Positions 17,002-28,060 of a DNA stretch of 32,452 nt are shown piece by piece. Position 1 is the first letter of the stretch. Each line of letters opens with the position of its first letter. The translations under genes were made by a program, and so were the position numbers. The stretch is taken from assembly GCA_020850695.1 (NCBI GenBank), contig JADZEF010000261.1, positions 1 through 32,452 of the forward strand, written 5' to 3'. Below the pieces are notes generated by a model that worked only from the letters and a program-made list of their open reading frames with translations, made no database searches and was not told the origin of the DNA. This DNA comes from Planctomycetaceae bacterium. Lineage in GTDB: Bacteria; Planctomycetota; Planctomycetia; Planctomycetales; Planctomycetaceae.

Positions 17002-18567
17002 ATGTCTTCCACAGCACTCGCGCTGGCTCCGGACAGCGTTGTCGTCGGATGGGACTTCAGCACCTCGGGGGCGAAGTGCCTCGCCTTTGATCTCTCGGGC
17101 AACGTCCTGGCTCGGGTGCATCTCGACGGCGACCAGTGGTTCGGGCACCCCGAGGTCGCGGGGCTGCGCGAGCTGTCGGTGATGCAACTCGAAGGGCAGG
17201 TGCGGGCGAGCGTGCGGGTGATTGCGGAGGAGCTGAGGAAAATCGGGCGGCTGAAGGACTGGGTGGCCGGGGGGATCTCGGCGACGCATCACACCGCGGG
17301 CCGACTCGATGCGCGGCGACTGCCGGTGCGGCGGCTGATCTGCTGGAACGATACGACGCTGATTCCCTATCACAAGAAGGGGCTGAAGCGGCTGGGGGGG
17401 CCGGCGGGCGTTCAAAAGCTGATCGGCGGACCGTGGGCGGTGCGGTACTCGCTCAGCCACCTGGTGAAGGACGAGGAATGCCTCGACATCAAGGACTGGG
17501 AGCGGACGGGTCGCATCCTCCCGCACGGGCCGATGGCCGCCGGCCTGCTGACCGGCAACTACGACGTGACAAGCGTTTCGTCCGCGGCGTCGACGGGGAT
17601 CATGGACTTCCGGAATCGCCGCTGGGCGTATGGCATGCTGAAGGCGATCAAGTCGTCGGCGCTGCAGGCACTGGCGAAGAAGCAGTTGCCCGAGATTGTC
17701 GACCAGTTCACTCCCGTGGGGCGGCTCTCTCCCGACCTTGCGGCGGCGGCCGGTATTCCCGCCGAGTCCGCGCCGTGGATCTATCCGACGTCGGACGATC
17801 AGCAGGCGGGACTGGCGGGGGGCGGGGCCGTCGAGTCGGGTCAGGTGGCCATCGTCCTGGGGACGTCGGCCGTGGTGAATTCCTCGGGCGCCAAGCCCCC
17901 TGCGTCGGGATCGCTCGACGTGATGTGCCTCAACTGGGGGCCGTACCTGTGGATGCGGTGCTACAGCAACGGGGCGGGGCTGATCACGCACTTCTTCGGG
18001 AAAGAGCCGCCGTTCGCGAAGCTTGAAAAGGCCGCGGCCGCGGTGCCGGCAGGTTGCGGCGGAGTGCGGCTGCTGCCGTTCCTCGACCCCGAGCCATCGC
18101 TCAAGGTGAATGCTCCGGCCCTGGAGTGGACTCCGTCCGAGCCGAAGGACGCGGGGGTGAAGTTCCGGGCGTGCCTCGAAGCGATCGCCTATCTCATCGC
18201 AATGGGCGTCCGCGAGCACGAGAAGGCAGGGCAGACGATCACGCAGCTCAGCGTGTCGGGGGGCATCGCCCGCAGCGACCTGATGTGCCGCATTCTTGCG
18301 ACGGTTCTCAACCGCGACCTCGAACGGCTCGAGTCGGACGAAGGCCCGGCCCTCGGCGCGGCGGCCACGGCGATGGCGGCGGCCGAGACGAACGCCCGCC
18401 GCACGAAGGGGAACACGACGCCGTTCCCGGTGTCGGCCGCCGTCCGTCAGATGGTGCGGTTCCGCGAAACGGTCAGGCCGGATTCAAGTCTGACCGATGC
18501 ATATCGATCCGGACTCAAGCAGTTCCAGGCGGACCTGAAGGCGTTGCGGTCTTCCGCTGGAAAGTAG
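17002..18567 (+). CDS. FGGY-family carbohydrate kinase (xylulokinase-like)
   Basis: The 521-residue protein has two actin-like ATPase halves. The N-terminal half (about 10-255) opens with the phosphate-1 loop VVVGWDFSTSGAKCLAFD. The C-terminal half (about 256-500) carries TSDDQQAGLAGG with the likely catalytic base D266 (or D265), GTSAVVNSSG, and the FGGY-type SVSGGIARSDLMCRILA signature near 415. Family members phosphorylate a sugar or polyol with ATP; xylulose is the closest guess, but the substrate pocket cannot be read by eye. No isomerase, transporter or regulator of sugar use is adjacent. The ATG has no obvious ribosome site. A short perfect hairpin begins 3 nt after the stop codon. Confidence 0.87.
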   Translation: MSSTALALAPDSVVVGWDFSTSGAKCLAFDLSGNVLARVHLDGDQWFGHPEVAGLRELSVMQLEGQVRASVRVIAEELRKIGRLKDWVAGGISATHHTAGRLDARRLPVRRLICWNDTTLIPYHKKGLKRLGGPAGVQKLIGGPWAVRYSLSHLVKDEECLDIKDWERTGRILPHGPMAAGLLTGNYDVTSVSSAASTGIMDFRNRRWAYGMLKAIKSSALQALAKKQLPEIVDQFTPVGRLSPDLAAAAGIPAESAPWIYPTSDDQQAGLAGGGAVESGQVAIVLGTSAVVNSSGAKPPASGSLDVMCLNWGPYLWMRCYSNGAGLITHFFGKEPPFAKLEKAAAAVPAGCGGVRLLPFLDPEPSLKVNAPALEWTPSEPKDAGVKFRACLEAIAYLIAMGVREHEKAGQTITQLSVSGGIARSDLMCRILATVLNRDLERLESDEGPALGAAATAMAAAETNARRTKGNTTPFPVSAAVRQMVRFRETVRPDSSLTDAYRSGLKQFQADLKALRSSAGK

Positions 18568-18569
18568 CC

Positions 18570-18588
18570 CCTCATGCTCCGCATGAGG
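18570..18588 (+). terminator. Perfect 8-bp hairpin with TCC triloop after the sugar kinase
   Basis: CCTCATGC, TCC loop, GCATGAGG begins two bases after the kinase stop codon. No T-run follows, so it is not a canonical intrinsic terminator. The stem length and the TCC loop equal those of the left hairpin of the 155-bp elements, although the stem sequence differs. Confidence 0.45.
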
Positions 18589-18733
18589 TTAAGCCATGCG
18601 AGCAGAGGACATCGAAGACGCATTCCGCACGCGTCGTCACGGCGGCTTAATCTCTCGCGGGGCAAGAGGGCTACCTTGGAAGGTCGTCGCGACGCACACC
18701 GTTTTCCAAGCTCTACCGCGATTGGAAGAGTCA

Positions 18734-19177
18734 TCAAGTCGACGTGACGATCTCGACCAGTTCGACAATGAAGTGGAGCGTCGAATTCGGGGGAATGTTC
18801 CTGGTGCCGCCCGGGCCGTATCCCAGTTCCGAGGGGATCTCCAGTTCGATCATTCCCCCTTCCGGACAATGTTGCAGGCCTTCCGTCCATCCTGGAACGA
18901 CTTCCGTCAGTGAGAAATTGATGGGCTGACCGCGATCGTAGGAGCTGTCGAAGACCTGCCCATTGTCGAGCCACCCCTTGTAATGGGCCTTCACCACGCT
19001 CGTTGATTTTGGCTTGGCGGAAGTCGTCTTTCGGAGGACGCGATACTTCAGGCCCGAGTCGGTGGTGGTGAAGTCCTTCGGGGCATCCGCGTCGGTGGGA
19101 CCCGGTCCCTCGTTGCAGCCCGAGACTGCGAGCACTAAACCGACCATCAAAGTCCACACAATGCTGCGATGCGGCAT
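18734..19177 (-). CDS. FKBP-type peptidyl-prolyl cis-trans isomerase, predicted lipoprotein
   Basis: I chose the ATG at 19177 because it opens a lipoprotein signal: MPHRSIVWTLMVGLVLAVSG followed by C21 (lipobox V-S-G-C). Upstream codons would add a non-signal leader. The 147-residue product has one FKBP domain (about 38-145) with VVKAHYKGWLDNGQVFDSSY, VVPGWTEGLQ, ELGYGPGG and the closing LHFIVELVEI. This is the classic small FKBP with the aromatic pocket residues largely present (Y, W, F, Y). It should catalyse prolyl isomerisation and help folding of exported proteins outside the cytoplasmic membrane, anchored by its N-terminal lipid. It is a single gene, with no operon partner. Confidence 0.92.
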   Translation of the reverse strand: MPHRSIVWTLMVGLVLAVSGCNEGPGPTDADAPKDFTTTDSGLKYRVLRKTTSAKPKSTSVVKAHYKGWLDNGQVFDSSYDRGQPINFSLTEVVPGWTEGLQHCPEGGMIELEIPSELGYGPGGTRNIPPNSTLHFIVELVEIVTST

Positions 19178-19231
19178 GAGACGAATCCCGGGAACGGCGA
19201 AACAGGGGGATAACACCCCGCAAGGAACAAG

Positions 19232-19270
19232 ACAGCCCGGCCAGCGGAAGAACCCTGCGGACCGGGCTGT
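19232..19270. repeat. Hairpin ACAGCCCGG/CCGGGCTGT upstream of the FKBP gene
   Basis: A perfect 9-bp stem encloses 21 nt. Read on the minus strand it precedes the FKBP start by about 55 nt and is followed by CTTGTTCC. It may be a weak terminator for upstream minus-strand transcription or a leader hairpin; the sequence does not decide. Confidence 0.35.
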
Positions 19271-19365
19271 TGCCATCATAGCACGAGTGGTCGTCTCTGT
19301 TCGCCGTCGCGTGTGCTAGATGACCGGCCGCGATCGTGAGGCGCAACCGTGGCCGATGATGTCTT

Positions 19366-19592
19366 TACGCCGAAGGCGTTGGACGCAGTAGCCCAGGGTC
19401 GCGAACGAAGTAAGCGCACCCTGGGTTGGGACGAAGAGAGAACACCAACCCCAACGGGGTTGTACAAACCGTGTGCGAAGTGGAGCGGAACGTAGTACCC
19501 CGTTGGGGTACCTGATAGTCATCTGGCATAACCTAGGGTGCGCTCGCAAAGCCTCGCGACCCTGGGCTACTGCGTCCAACGCCTTCGGCGTA
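19366..19592. repeat. 227-bp MITE-like element with perfect 39-bp terminal inverted repeats
   Basis: The arm 19366-19404 (starts TACGCCGAAGGCGTTGGACG, ends GGGTCGCGA) is the exact reverse complement of 19554-19592, 39 of 39. Further in, GCGCACCCTGGGTT near 19410-19427 faces AACCTAGGGTGCGC near 19530-19543 with one mismatch. Two inner hairpins follow: CAACCCC, AAC, GGGGTTG at 19446-19462 and GTACCCC, GTT, GGGGTAC at 19495-19511. No transposase is encoded. The perfection of the arms suggests recent insertion or ongoing conservation. Confidence 0.9.
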
Positions 19593-19673
19593 GAGAGGAG
19601 TGCCCGCCGATCCAATCGAGTGATCGGAACCAGAGTCTCTCTTGCAATATGTCCCGCAATCGAAACCGGTCAT

Positions 19674-21068
19674 TTAGAAGAGTTCCTCGATCACCTTGCC
19701 ATCGGGCAGAAGCGGGATGGGCCGACCGAGCAGGTTGTTGGCGTTCAGATTCGGGTCGATGCCACGGTGACGGTAGACCGTGGCCAGGACATCGCTCGGA
19801 CCGACCGGGCGATCGGCGGGGAGGCCGCCATCGGGAGTCGATGCACCGATCACCTGTCCGGTCTTGATGCCGCCGCCGGCGAGGAGGACGCTGCCGAGTT
19901 TCGGCCAGTGGTCGCGGCCGCCGGTCGTGTTGATCCGCGGAGAGCGTCCGAACTCGCCCCAGACCAGCAGCAGCACGTTGCGGCAGGCGTCGCGCTCGCT
20001 GAGGTCGGTAATCAGGGCGGAGAGCGCGCGATCGAGCGGGGGGCCGCTCCATTCCATTCCGACGTTCGGACCGCCGGGGCTCGGCTGCTCGCGGTTCTCG
20101 CGGGTGACGCTGACGTGCCAGTCCCACCGCAGGCAGTCGGGCGCGGTGTTGATGGTGACGAACGTCACTCCTGATTCGACGAGCCGCCGGGCCAGGAGCG
20201 CCATCTGTCCCCAGCGGTGCGTGCCGTAGCGCTCGCGGGTGGCGGTTGGTTCCTCGTTGAGATCGAACGCGCGGCGCGCCTTTGAACTCGTGACGAGTTC
20301 GAGCGCGAGTTTGGCGAACGGGTCGAGACCGTCCTGTGCGGCCTTGGCGTCGTATTGGCGCGGAAGGCGGTCGAGTTCGCTGAGGAGCGACTTGCGGTCG
20401 CCGATGCGGTCGAGCGTGACGTCGTCAGCCAGCTTGAGGCTTCCCGTGGCGCTCTTGAGGCGATCGTGCTGGAAGTCGAACGGGTACGGGTCCTGCATCA
20501 CCGGGAACGGAGCATGGGCGACGCCGAGATAGCCGGGGCCCATCGCGTCGAACAGGTGATGGTGCAGGACGGGCTCTTCGGAGAGCATGACGTAGGGGGG
20601 CATTCCCTGCTGGCGGGCTCCGCGGAAACGGGACGCGATCGAACCGACCGACGGATAGGCGTTGGCGTTGTCAGGCTCCTTTCGGCCCGCGAGGCACCAC
20701 CGGGTCACGCCGAAATGATCGTCATAAGGATGGGTGAAGCCGCGGAGGATGGCGGTCCGGTCAAGGACCTGGGCCGTGAGCGGCATCATCCCGCAAACCT
20801 TGGCCCCCGGGAGTCGCGAGTCGATCGCGTCGTAGGGACCGCGGATCTCGACGGGGGCATCAGGCTTGGGGTCGAACGTCTCGAACTGACTGGGCCCGCC
20901 TCCCAGCCAGATCTGAATCACGGACGTATCGGGAGGAAGGGTTCCCGACTCGGCGGCTGCCGCCCGCTGGCGGAGGATCTCCGGCAGGGCCAGTCCCGCG
21001 CCGCCCGCCTGGAGGGTGGCCATCAAGAAGCGCCGCCGCGATGTCCCACCCTGCTTCAGAGACGACAT
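19674..21068 (-). CDS. DUF1501 family protein, Tat-exported
   Basis: The start at 21068 has GGAGG five bases upstream and places the twin-arginine signal near the N-terminus: SRRRFLMATLQAGGAGLALP. The 464-residue product has typical DUF1501 landmarks: PDTSVIQIWLGGGPSQFETFDPKPDAP, RGFTHPYDDHFGVTRWCLAG, LLVWGEFGRSPRINTTGGRDHW, and a C-terminal PVGPSDVLATVYRHRGIDP. The fold is related to alkaline phosphatase and sulfatase enzymes, with His/Asp residues in GRDHW likely near a metal, but no activity is established. In planctomycetes these proteins are very numerous and usually paired with a DUF1549/DUF1553 cytochrome-like protein. Here no such partner lies next to it; it stands alone, divergent from glutamine synthetase. 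Confidence 0.93.
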   Translation of the reverse strand: MSSLKQGGTSRRRFLMATLQAGGAGLALPEILRQRAAAAESGTLPPDTSVIQIWLGGGPSQFETFDPKPDAPVEIRGPYDAIDSRLPGAKVCGMMPLTAQVLDRTAILRGFTHPYDDHFGVTRWCLAGRKEPDNANAYPSVGSIASRFRGARQQGMPPYVMLSEEPVLHHHLFDAMGPGYLGVAHAPFPVMQDPYPFDFQHDRLKSATGSLKLADDVTLDRIGDRKSLLSELDRLPRQYDAKAAQDGLDPFAKLALELVTSSKARRAFDLNEEPTATRERYGTHRWGQMALLARRLVESGVTFVTINTAPDCLRWDWHVSVTRENREQPSPGGPNVGMEWSGPPLDRALSALITDLSERDACRNVLLLVWGEFGRSPRINTTGGRDHWPKLGSVLLAGGGIKTGQVIGASTPDGGLPADRPVGPSDVLATVYRHRGIDPNLNANNLLGRPIPLLPDGKVIEELF

Positions 21069-21073
21069 GCTCC

Positions 21074-21078
21074 CCTCC
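21074..21078 (-). promoter_or_regulatory. Ribosome binding site GGAGG choosing the DUF1501 start
   Basis: On the minus strand GGAGG lies 5 nt before the ATG at 21068. The open frame extends 66 nt further to an ATG at 21134 that lacks a site and would push the twin-arginine motif too far from the N-terminus. Confidence 0.65.
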
Positions 21079-21199
21079 ACCGCGCGAAAACATTCAGAAT
21101 CTTTGATGGCTGATCGGGCTAGTTGTACGGTCATCGCAAGCCTTTCGTCAAATGATCACTACATCGACGAAGAGGCACCGCATTCCGTCGGTAGGATGG

Positions 21200-21249
21200 G
21201 CAGGCGAGTCCTGCAGTGTCGTGATCGCCACCGAGGCGCCCTCGCCTGC
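21200..21249. repeat. Small inverted repeat GCAGGCGAG/CTCGCCTGC
   Basis: A perfect 9-bp stem has a 32-nt interior and lies between the divergent DUF1501 and glutamine synthetase genes, about 70 nt upstream of the sigma-54 promoter. It might be an operator, such as an activator site for the sigma-54 promoter, or a remnant repeat. There is no further evidence. Confidence 0.35.
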
Positions 21250-21317
21250 GCCATAGCGCCCAGCCGGTTCACCCGATCGGTTTTCGGCCGCGTTTCGCAC
21301 GCTCGCGAGGCGTGATA

Positions 21318-21333
21318 TGGTATGACGTTTGCT
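21318..21333 (+). promoter_or_regulatory. Sigma-54 (-24/-12) promoter for glutamine synthetase
   Basis: TGGTATGACGTTTGCT matches the -24/-12 consensus TGGCACG-N4-TTGCW at all but two positions and has the invariant GG-N10-GC spacing. Transcription would start near 21344, leaving a leader of about 65 nt before the ATG at 21409. The element overlaps the far-upstream ATG at 21322, which argues that the upstream codons are not translated. RpoN control of glnA is well established in other bacteria. Confidence 0.7.
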
Positions 21334-21408
21334 TGCCTGATTTCAGCCTTCCAGTTGCACACAAAACCGGCAGTCGGTTATCGCTCTTTTTCTGACTCAG
21401 CGCTCCCC

Positions 21409-22818
<1,410 letters not shown>

Positions 22819-23015
22819 CGCGCGATGGTCGTCGCAGACGCCGCCAGCGTCGGAAAGCCGCAGGCCATAGAATGGGACAACAGGCAGTGAAAGCAACGTC
22901 AGGAACCACGGAAGGCAGGGAACAAAGGACGAGGCTCATTGCATTCTCTGTTGCTTCCCTGCTTTTCGCGTCGCTGACTGCATGTTGACCAGATGAGAGA
23001 GACCAATCAGAAAGA

Positions 23016-23135
23016 GAATAAGGAACCCAGGAAAGCAGGAAGAAGACAAGGGGAGAGAGAATGCGTCCGATTCGAAAGTCATCCGTGCCCCCCTTCTTTC
23101 CCTGCCTTTTTCCTGCCTTCCTGGGTTCCTTATTC
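23016..23135. repeat. Inverted repeat with arms of about 40 bp, MITE-like
   Basis: The left arm starts GAATAAGGAACCCAGGAA and the right arm ends TTCCTGGGTTCCTTATTC; the first 18 bases pair perfectly. Pairing continues with a few mismatches through purine-rich GCAGGAAGAAG on the left and the pyrimidine-rich facing arm. There is no coding capacity. The same motif recurs in degenerate form about 110 bp upstream. Confidence 0.75.
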
Positions 23136-23585
23136 AAATCCTCATCGGATTGATGTCCGCCTCGAAGCATTCTGACGGCAGGTCGAGGATTTGCCCTGGG
23201 CATCCTGCCGTCGGTCCTTTCTGTAGTTCCTGCCTGACGTCTTTTTGAGTGCGATGGACGACGTGTCCTGCGGTCCTGATCATCGGGGCGCATCTGTTGT
23301 GTTCGTTCCGCCTCGAAGGCACCAACGGCCGGCGTACAGCATCGCTGCGCGCGTTGAGATCGCCGTTCATTTCGGGTAGAATCGGGGAACTGAAGCGACA
23401 CGCTCCTTCAGCGGAATTCAGCATCAAATCGGCCGGTTTTTTCCGGCAAATTCAGCGACTCTGAGTTCCGCGTCGAACGCCCCGGCCCCGACATTCGACG
23501 CGACCTCCACGCCATGCAGTCCGTGATTCATTGGAATCCGCCAATGTTCACACTGTTCATGAGAGCAATTCGGGCCAGCGGCTTC

Positions 23586-23591
23586 GAGGAG
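23586..23591 (+). promoter_or_regulatory. Ribosome binding site GAGGAG for the TTG start of gyrA
   Basis: GAGGAG lies 7 nt before TTG at 23599, the only in-frame start that keeps the conserved GyrA N-terminus with a good site. It supports TTG initiation. Confidence 0.75.
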
Positions 23592-23598
23592 TCTTGCG

Positions 23599-26391
<2,793 letters not shown>

Positions 26392-26417
26392 AATTCCAGC
26401 CCGTCAGGAATTTACGA

Positions 26418-27692
26418 ATGCCAGGACGCCAACTCTCCGGTCCACTCTTGATCGTCGATGGAACGGTCAGTCGGTTGCAACGGGTCAGTTTGCGCAATCC
26501 TTCATTCGACGAAGCGAGACTTCAGTCGCTGCTTTTTTCGCATCCAGAGTTGCTTCCGATCGAAGAGCTCGAACCGGTCTTTCGAAGGCCGATCCCCGTC
26601 GCTCGGGAGTTACTGACGCCCGCTGGGCCCATCGACGTTGTCTATATCAACGAAGACGGTTTTCTCTGCCTCGTGGAAACCAAGCTGTGGCGCAATCCGG
26701 AGTCACGGCGCTCGGTCGTCGCTCAAATCATCGATTACACAAAGGAAATGGCCAAGTGGTGCTATGAAGATCTCTGCGCCGCAGTTCGCCGAGCGCGGCC
26801 CGACCTGGGAACCGACCCACTTGTCGAATTGGTCCGTGGCGGGGTCGAAGAATTTGACGAACTGACTTTCGTCGATAGCATCAGTCGCAATCTGAGACTC
26901 GGGCGGTTCCTGCTTTTGATCGCTGGAGATGGAATCCGCGAAGACGTCGAACATCTCGTCGAATTTCTTCAAAAGACCCCCCAACTCCACTTTACCCTCG
27001 CACTCGTTGAGATCGGCCTCTATCAGTTGTCCGATGGGAAAGCTGACGACCTGCTGGTTCAGCCAAGAATTCTCGCTCGAACTCAGGAGGTGACTCGTTC
27101 AATCGTCGAGATCAATGCCGGCATTAAGCCGACCGACGTCAGAATCACAATTCCAAGACGTGACGACGTTGTTGCCACCGATGGAAAGCGACGGCCAATT
27201 ACGGAGCAGTTGCTGCTTGAGGAACTCAGGGCATCGACCCACGATGACAACGTCGTCCAACTCGCGTCATGGCTGATAGACAATGCGGAGCGTTACCAAT
27301 TGACGGTTGATTGGGGAGATTCTGGGCCGGTCTTCAAATACTACGACGACGAGTTGGGAACTTTCTTCCCCTTCTTTCAGATCCATCGATCCGGAGTTCT
27401 GGCCCAAGCCCGCTCGCAACTCGCGAGTGAATGCCAGCGCTTCGGGCTTCCAATGTCCATCATTCAAGAGTGTCTCAATTCGATTGCGGAATTGATTCCC
27501 GGATCGAAGGTCATCTCCTACAAGACTCCCGGCGGAAGACTTCAGGAACTCGTTGTGTTCGGCCCAAAATTCGGGCCGACAGATTGGCCGCCGCTCACTC
27601 CACTCGTCGGCAAGGAGGAGCAACTCATGAACGCCGTCGGCAAGGCGGTTAACCAGCTTCAGAAAGCAATTGCGACAAGGCCACCCAATTGA
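26418..27692 (+). CDS. PD-(D/E)XK nuclease-like protein, NucS/DUF91-type pattern
   Basis: The protein has 424 residues, with AGGAA seven bases before the ATG. The N-terminal part (about 29-110) has the arrangement of a PD-(D/E)XK nuclease core: E33 in the helix FDEARLQSLLFSHPELLPI, D73 in PIDVVYIN, E87-x-K89 in CLVETKLWRN, and Q103 in the following helix VAQIIDYTKEM. This resembles the NucS/DUF91 endonuclease core, but the N-terminal DNA-binding half of NucS is missing. The remaining 300 residues are unfamiliar. The DNA is visibly lower in GC, with codon use unlike gyrA before it, hinting at transfer. A nucleic-acid role is likely; repair, restriction and defence are all possible. The gene follows gyrA by 26 nt and could be read from the same transcript. 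Confidence 0.75.
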   Translation: MPGRQLSGPLLIVDGTVSRLQRVSLRNPSFDEARLQSLLFSHPELLPIEELEPVFRRPIPVARELLTPAGPIDVVYINEDGFLCLVETKLWRNPESRRSVVAQIIDYTKEMAKWCYEDLCAAVRRARPDLGTDPLVELVRGGVEEFDELTFVDSISRNLRLGRFLLLIAGDGIREDVEHLVEFLQKTPQLHFTLALVEIGLYQLSDGKADDLLVQPRILARTQEVTRSIVEINAGIKPTDVRITIPRRDDVVATDGKRRPITEQLLLEELRASTHDDNVVQLASWLIDNAERYQLTVDWGDSGPVFKYYDDELGTFFPFFQIHRSGVLAQARSQLASECQRFGLPMSIIQECLNSIAELIPGSKVISYKTPGGRLQELVVFGPKFGPTDWPPLTPLVGKEEQLMNAVGKAVNQLQKAIATRPPN

Positions 27693-27777
27693 CGCACCAT
27701 CTGCAAGCCTTGGATGACGCTCGGTCGCCTGCCCCGCTTGCAACCCGGCGAACACCAACTCAATGCAGGGGCGCAAC

Positions 27778-28035
27778 ATGGTCTCGCAGAAAGAACGAGA
27801 GCGACACCAGGCCATTTCACACCAGCTGGCCGTCATGGACCAGCAGGCACGGATGCGGGAATCGGCACAGCGGGGAGAGTGGATCGGCACGATCCGGACT
27901 TGTCAGCGGATGCTGCGAAGGCTGGTGACGGCTGCGGAAGACCTGACTCAGATGCCATTCGACGAGCTCCGACAACTCGCCGAAGATCTTGAGAGGGACG
28001 CCTTCGCCCCCGCGGGATCGGCGAACTCGGAATGA
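27778..28035 (+). CDS. Small charged helical protein of unknown function
   Basis: The 85-residue product starts at ATG 27778, preceded by AGGGG at a proper distance; the in-frame ATG at 27763 lacks a site. The sequence is almost entirely helical and charged (MVSQKERERHQAISHQLAVM, then a Leu/Arg-rich segment TCQRMLRRLVTAAEDL and an acidic amphipathic end). There is no known motif and no membrane segment. It lies 85 nt after the nuclease-like gene and 25 nt before nhaA, so it may be part of the same transcript. I cannot exclude that it is not translated. Confidence 0.5.
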   Translation: MVSQKERERHQAISHQLAVMDQQARMRESAQRGEWIGTIRTCQRMLRRLVTAAEDLTQMPFDELRQLAEDLERDAFAPAGSANSE

Positions 28036-28060
28036 ACTCGTCAGAAACACAAAGGGAGTG

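Larger units (their letters stand above)
19178..19673. other. 496-bp intergenic region dominated by a 227-bp inverted repeat
   Basis: The region lies between the minus-strand DUF1501 gene (ends 19674) and the FKBP gene. It contains the hairpin at 19232-19270 and the large inverted repeat at 19366-19592. Short open frames in it simply read through the repeat, so no gene is called. Confidence 0.6.
22819..23598. other. 780-bp gene-free region between glnA and gyrA
   Basis: I find no gene here. The contents are a 120-bp inverted repeat (23016-23135), related purine-rich text at about 22890-22925 (GGAACCACGGAAGGCAGGGAA, echoing the arm GGAACCCAGGAAAGCAGGAA), a hairpin GACGGCAGG/CCTGCCGTC at 23174-23212, and a small hairpin GCCGG, T6, CCGGC at 23432-23447. 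The last 150 bp before the gyrA start must carry its promoter, but no strong -35/-10 is visible. The longest minus-strand open frame, 97 codons at 23134-23427, has no protein-like pattern. Confidence 0.55.

Noticed and set aside
21322..21408. N-terminal extension of glutamine synthetase from ATG 21322
   Set aside because: That codon lies inside the sigma-54 promoter, and the ATG at 21409 gives the standard 469 residues with Tyr at 397.
23134..23427. 97-codon minus-strand open frame in the glnA-gyrA gap
   Set aside because: No ribosome site, no recognisable pattern, and it runs into repeat DNA.
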